32,530 nt of DNA from Fragilaria crotonensis. Its lineage: Eukaryota; Bacillariophyta; Fragilariophyceae; Fragilariales; Fragilariaceae. The stretch's first letter is position 1. Each line of letters begins with the position of its first letter. Below are positions 29,061-32,530 of this stretch, piece by piece. The stretch spans positions 1-32,530 of the forward strand of contig JAKSYS010000698.1 of assembly GCA_022925895.1 (NCBI GenBank). The letters run 5' to 3'. Below the pieces are notes generated by a model. It was not told the origin of the DNA, did not search any database, and saw only the letters and a program-made list of their open reading frames with translations. A program made the position numbers and the translations under genes.

Positions 29061-30720
29061 TTGCGAGGTGGCTCGGAGTTGCCCATCGTGTTGGGAGCGA
29101 CCTGTGTTACTGGCTGTTGTTGCCTAGCGGTAAGGTCATTGCGAGAACAACTGTGCAACATGTGACGCGTGAGGACATATTGAATGAAGATGTAAGACGT
29201 CAAGTCGAAGCGTTCGATTCTGATGTTGAAGAGCGATTGGACGATCAGAGGTTTGTAGCTCAAGACCCGGATGCGACGTTCTTCTTAGAAGATGAGGACG
29301 ACATGTATGATTCGCACGGAGGAGTGACGACGACTCCAGCCACGGATGAGTATGGAGATATGATTGCCCCTGAACCGTTGGAGGCTGATGACATCGACGA
29401 CGAGATACTGGATAAGTATTTGAATGCTGAACTCATTTTTGATATGGGAACTGGCGCTGAACGACGTGGTCGAGTGATCAAACGTGCAAAAGGAACGACT
29501 GGACAACCGATCGGTCGTGGCCATGCTAACCCATTATTTGACACCAGAGAGTATGTCGTTGAGTTTACTGACGGGTCAACCGAGAACTATTTTGCCAATG
29601 TGATTGCTGAGAATATGTATGCACAAATTGACGATGAAGGTAGACAATATCAACTCTTGGATGAGATCGCAGACCATAGATCAGACGGAACGGCATTATG
29701 GATTGAGAATGGTTTTACGGTAAGCAGAAACGGGAATCGTGCCGAAACAGACCACGCGGGGTTGGTATCTACTTGTAAACTGGAAGGACGGATCGTCAGA
29801 CTGGGTGAAATTAGGACATCAAGGATTCCTACCCTGTTCAGATCGCTGAGTACGCTTTGGCAAATCGGATCGCCGAGGAACCCGCATTCAAATGGTGGGT
29901 TCACAATGTATTGAGGAAACGAAATCGTATCGTCGCTAAGATGAAGTCGAGGTATCTGAGAACGACCCACAAGTTTGGGATTAAAGTGCCGAAGACAGTC
30001 CAGGAGGCGCTCGCGATTGATGAGGAAACTGGAACTGATTTTTGGAGACGTGCCATTGAGAAAGAGATGCGTAAGGTAAGGGTAGCGTGGAAGCCAAAGG
30101 ATGGCGTGTCGCCGGAACAAGTTCGCACCGGGAAGGTCCTGGATATGATCGGTTTTCAAGAAATCAAGTGTCATGTTATATTCGACGTCAAGATGGATTT
30201 TACGCGTAAGGCCCGTTTTGTAGCGGGCGGTCATCTGACTGAAGCACCAGGTTCAATCAATGATTCGAGCGCGTGTCAAGAGACAGTATCCGGCTAGCGT
30301 TCCTCATCGCAGGGTTAAATGATTTGGACGTTTTGGCTGGCGATGTGACGAATGCTTATTTAAACGCGCCGTGCCGAGAGAAGATATGGTTTGAAGGGCA
30401 AATTGAGACAGGTGAAGACCATGGTAAAGTATTGATCATCACTCGTGCGTTGTATGGATTAAAATCGTCCGAGCTGCGTGGAGAGCAGACTTGGCTGCAA
30501 CATTGCGTGATCTGCATTTCTCCTCAACACAGGCCGACCCAGATGTCTGGATTCGGAGTGCGGGGACTCATTACGACATGATCCTGGTATACGTTGACGA
30601 CATATTGATTTTTCAGCAAGGACCCAGACAATTATGAGTAAATTGGGTGAGTTGTACGAATTGAAGCCTGAAAGCGTCAAAGAGCCGGACGTTTACCTCG
30701 GGGCAAACATTGAAAGAATC
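29040..30720 (+). pseudogene. Outer copia integrase tail and reverse transcriptase
   Basis: The phase 29012-29914 carries the acidic linker (LLLPSGKVIARTTVQHV, then Asp/Glu-rich), which ends near 29800 where the phase shifts to DIKDSYPVQIAEYALANR. RT reads KFGIKVPKTVQEALAIDEE and CHVIFDVKMDFTRKARFV (29857-30297), shifts near 30275 to SRDSIRLAFLIAGLNDLDV, GDVTNAYLNAP (first catalytic Asp) and LYGLKSS, then shifts near 30475 to DPDVWIR and ILVYVDDILIFQQ (catalytic DD 30596-30601), and again near 30625. The enzyme would copy the RNA genome. The domain is complete in sequence but needs at least four phase corrections. Confidence 0.87.
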
Positions 30721-30794
30721 CAACTTAGATGGCCGGACAGTCTGGGGAATGTCGAGTAAAACGTATGTGAAGAACTCGATCAAGGTCAGAAGCA

Positions 30795-31671
30795 TTGTTA
30801 CGAGAAGACGACCCAGATGCGAAGTTGAAGTCGACAGCGAAGAATCCGTTTCCAAGTGGTTATAAACCAGAGTTGGATGTGACATCGGAGTTGAATGACC
30901 ATTTGACATCTCGTTACTTGCAGTTGATGGGCATATTACGTTGGGCAATTGAATTGGGCCGAGTTGACATCTTTGTTGAGGTTTCCCAATTGTCACAGTT
31001 TCAGGCGCTACCGCGACAAGGGCACCTTGAGGCTGCTTATCATATCTTTGCGTACTTGAAACATCACGAGACGTCGATTGGCCTTTGACCCAAAGATGCC
31101 GAAGGTGAACGACGCAGCTTTCAATACGGACGCGGATTGGCAAGATTTTATGGTGATGTTCGTGAGGAATTGCCGCCCAAGATGCCAACGCCATTAGGTA
31201 AACCCGTGTGTATTTCTTGTTTTGTTGACGCTAACCATGCTGGTAATGTTATCACGCGGAGGTCCCATACTGGGATTCTGATTTATGCAGAACGCACCGA
31301 TTATATGGTTTTCGAAACGTCAGAATACAGTCGAATCATCGAGTTTTGGAAGCGAATTTGTTGCGTTGCGAATTGCAAAGGAAATGTTGGTAGCTCTACG
31401 ATACAAGATCCGAATGTTTGGTGTGCCGATTGAAGGACCGTGTAATGTGTTTTGCGATAATAGCGGTGTTGTCAAGAATGCGAGTATCCCGGAATCGACC
31501 CTAATGAAGAAGCACAACGCGATTAATTATCATGCGATACGTGAGGCTGTTGCAGCGGGAATTATACGAGTTGGGAAGGAAGACGGGTTGACAAATCTGG
31601 CAGATATATTTACCAAGGTGCTACCGTCGGATCGGCGAAAGGCTTTGTTGGAACACATTCTCTACTCGTGA
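30795..31671 (+). pseudogene. Outer copia RNase H
   Basis: RT end and RNase H of copia. 30795-31088 reads YLQLMGILRWAIELGRVDIF and HLEAAYHIFAYLKHHETSI; a TGA-containing slip lies near 31085. The next phase carries CFVDANHAGNVITRRSHTG (Asp 31227-31229) and the last one, open from 31285 to the TGA at 31669-31671, carries KRQNTVESSSFGSEFVALR (Glu), CNVFCDNSGVVKNAS (Asp) and NLADIFTKVLPSDRRKALL (terminal Asp). All four catalytic positions are present. The phase change near 31290-31310 separates the first Asp from the rest. Confidence 0.87.
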
Positions 31672-31811
31672 GCAATACCCTAGGTTCATCGGTGGATGCA
31701 TGGGCACCCCGGTTACCTCCTGGACAGCCAAATGAGCTGTGGGTTAAGTTTACCAGGTCGATGTCTTGGTGTTAGTTAAATCGTTCACGTGAGTTCATGA
31801 TTTACGGGGAC
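31672..31811 (+). other. Outer copia 3' untranslated region and polypurine tract
   Basis: 140 bp after the pol stop. It contains the hairpin module at 31678-31724 and ends in TTTACGGGGAC (31801-31811), a short polypurine-type tract adjoining the LTR. Confidence 0.65.
31678..31724 (+). other. Second copy of the hairpin module
   Basis: CCTAGGTTCATCGG and CCGGTTACCTCCTGG match 6519-6562 exactly in sequence and order, but the middle differs (GGTG-GATGCATGG-GCACC region here). It starts 7 bp after the pol stop. Confidence 0.5.
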
Positions 31812-31996
31812 CGTTTGAATACGGACGATACGGTACGCGTACGTACGTGCTATCATAGTACGACCAGTGAAGGTATGGTACATCCTATACTTATAATCTT
31901 TCGTTGTGTACCCGTTATCGTTGCTTTTACGCTAGTTGTTATACTCTCGTTTCCCCTCACGGTAAGATGATACGTAGTTGCGTGTACATTCGTTCG
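31812..31996 (+). repeat. 3' LTR of outer copia
   Basis: Appears identical to 18327-18511 over 185 bp. It is followed by CAGG (31997-32000) and then by the host gene. Confidence 0.9.
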
Positions 31997-32000
31997 CAGG

Positions 32001-32530
32001 GGTTTCTTCCTGAGTATTCTCGTACGCCGCATGATGGCTGGATTTATAATATACGGAGTTGTGCACGAGTTTAGATCACCTTATTTGTGTGACACTCTTA
32101 AAACGATTAATGACTCGGTGAATTCATCGTTCGACTCTGAAGAAGGCGGTGTATTGTTGATGCCAGAAAACGTTTCGGCAGCATTCTCTCCCTCATTGTC
32201 CATCGACCCTTCCACTCTTCACCCTACCGAATTACCTTCACCGGGAACCAGTGTTCCGAAGATCGACAACGTTCTTCTCATGGGACAGTTTAACTACGAC
32301 ATCGGCCCAAGTCACGTGCGGCATTGGGTCGGGCGCTGGTCTGAGGTGTTTTCCCACATTGAGGTCCGAGGTGCATTCTCGAACAAAACTCTTGCTGCAT
32401 TGCAGCAGTGGGGTATCAGTGCATTCTTCGGAGGAAACGAACCTGGTGGCCTGTATTCTCCTGTGAAGAACGTGGCAGACAGCTTACGAAGCGCAGAGCG
32501 AATGGGCGGTATTGTTGGTGTCATGTACGT
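32001..32530 (+). pseudogene. Host gene, downstream part: predicted type II membrane glycoprotein, unknown function
   Basis: The phase is open for 176 codons to the window edge, in register with codon 3 at 18324-18326. It begins GFFLSILVRR and MMAGFIIYGVVHEF, a hydrophobic segment of about 23 residues with two central Arg, suited to a signal anchor. A polar stretch follows with four N-glycosylation sequons (NDS, NSS, NVS, NKT). The rest looks globular (NVLLMGQFNYDIGPSHV, HWVGRWSEVFSHIEVRG, WGISAFFGG, GGIVGVMYV). I do not recognise the family; a Golgi-type enzyme such as a glycosyltransferase is only a guess. An internal ATG pair at 32031-32036 could start a shorter product behind the LTR. The 3' end is outside the window. 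Confidence 0.6.

Larger units (their letters stand above)
18327..31996 (+). mobile_element. Ty1/copia retrotransposon (outer), inserted in a host gene
   Basis: 185-bp LTRs (18327-18511 and 31812-31996) appear identical on reading. They are flanked by CAGG duplications. A primer-binding site follows the 5' LTR and a purine tract precedes the 3' LTR. The coding order gag, protease, integrase, RT, RNase H is that of Ty1/copia. A second copia (20494-27518) is inserted in gag-pol; without it the element is about 6.6 kb. Removing the insert with one CGTG copy joins gag (…TER) to pol (GSQHGRNFG…) in frame, so gag-pol was one reading frame. A TGA at 27561-27563 and several frameshifts break pol. Identical LTRs mean a young insertion. 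Confidence 0.93.

Overview
The window is eukaryotic and consists almost entirely of retrotransposons nested inside one another. No bacterial operons, ribosome-binding sites, rRNA, tRNA or CRISPR were seen. Two tyrosine-recombinase (DIRS-group) elements, one Ty3/gypsy element and two Ty1/copia elements lie together, with little unique sequence between them. This mix, the DIRS/PAT architecture and the style of the copia and gypsy polyproteins suggest an alga or related protist. A red alga or stramenopile is a guess that the sequence cannot settle.

Layout. (1) 22-6486: decayed DIRS-group element (element 1) with a 155-bp direct repeat at both ends, gag-like remains, RT-RNase H and tyrosine recombinase (YR). 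(2) 6487-9096 and 16672-17408: a decayed Ty3/gypsy pol. Its integrase is split by (3) 9097-16671: a nearly complete PAT-type DIRS element (element 2) in the order A1 / gag / linker ORF / RT-RNase H / YR / B1-A2 / B2. (4) 17409-18317: unique, GTAC-rich DNA with hairpins. (5) A host gene that appears to start at 18318 (or 18201) and is cut after its third codon (counting from 18318) by (6) 18327-31996: a copia element with identical 185-bp LTRs and a CAGG target duplication. Its gag-pol is in turn split by (7) 20494-27518: a second copia with 264-bp LTRs and a CGTG duplication, whose interior is heavily decayed and partly CpG-depleted. (8) 32001-32530: the host gene resumes in frame and runs off the window. 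It looks like a type II membrane or secretory-pathway glycoprotein of unknown function.

Three insertions can be undone exactly on paper. Removing element 2 restores the gypsy integrase frame with no target duplication, only a shared GT. Removing the nested copia with one CGTG copy restores the gag-pol frame of the outer copia. Removing the outer copia with one CAGG copy joins host codons 1-3 to the downstream reading frame. These reconstructions fix the element ends and the order of events. They also show that the nested copia is younger than its host copia although its coding region is far more decayed, which implies it was mobilised in trans by a related copia with the same primer-binding site.

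Most pol genes carry frameshifts, some at homopolymer runs, so part of the damage could be assembly error.
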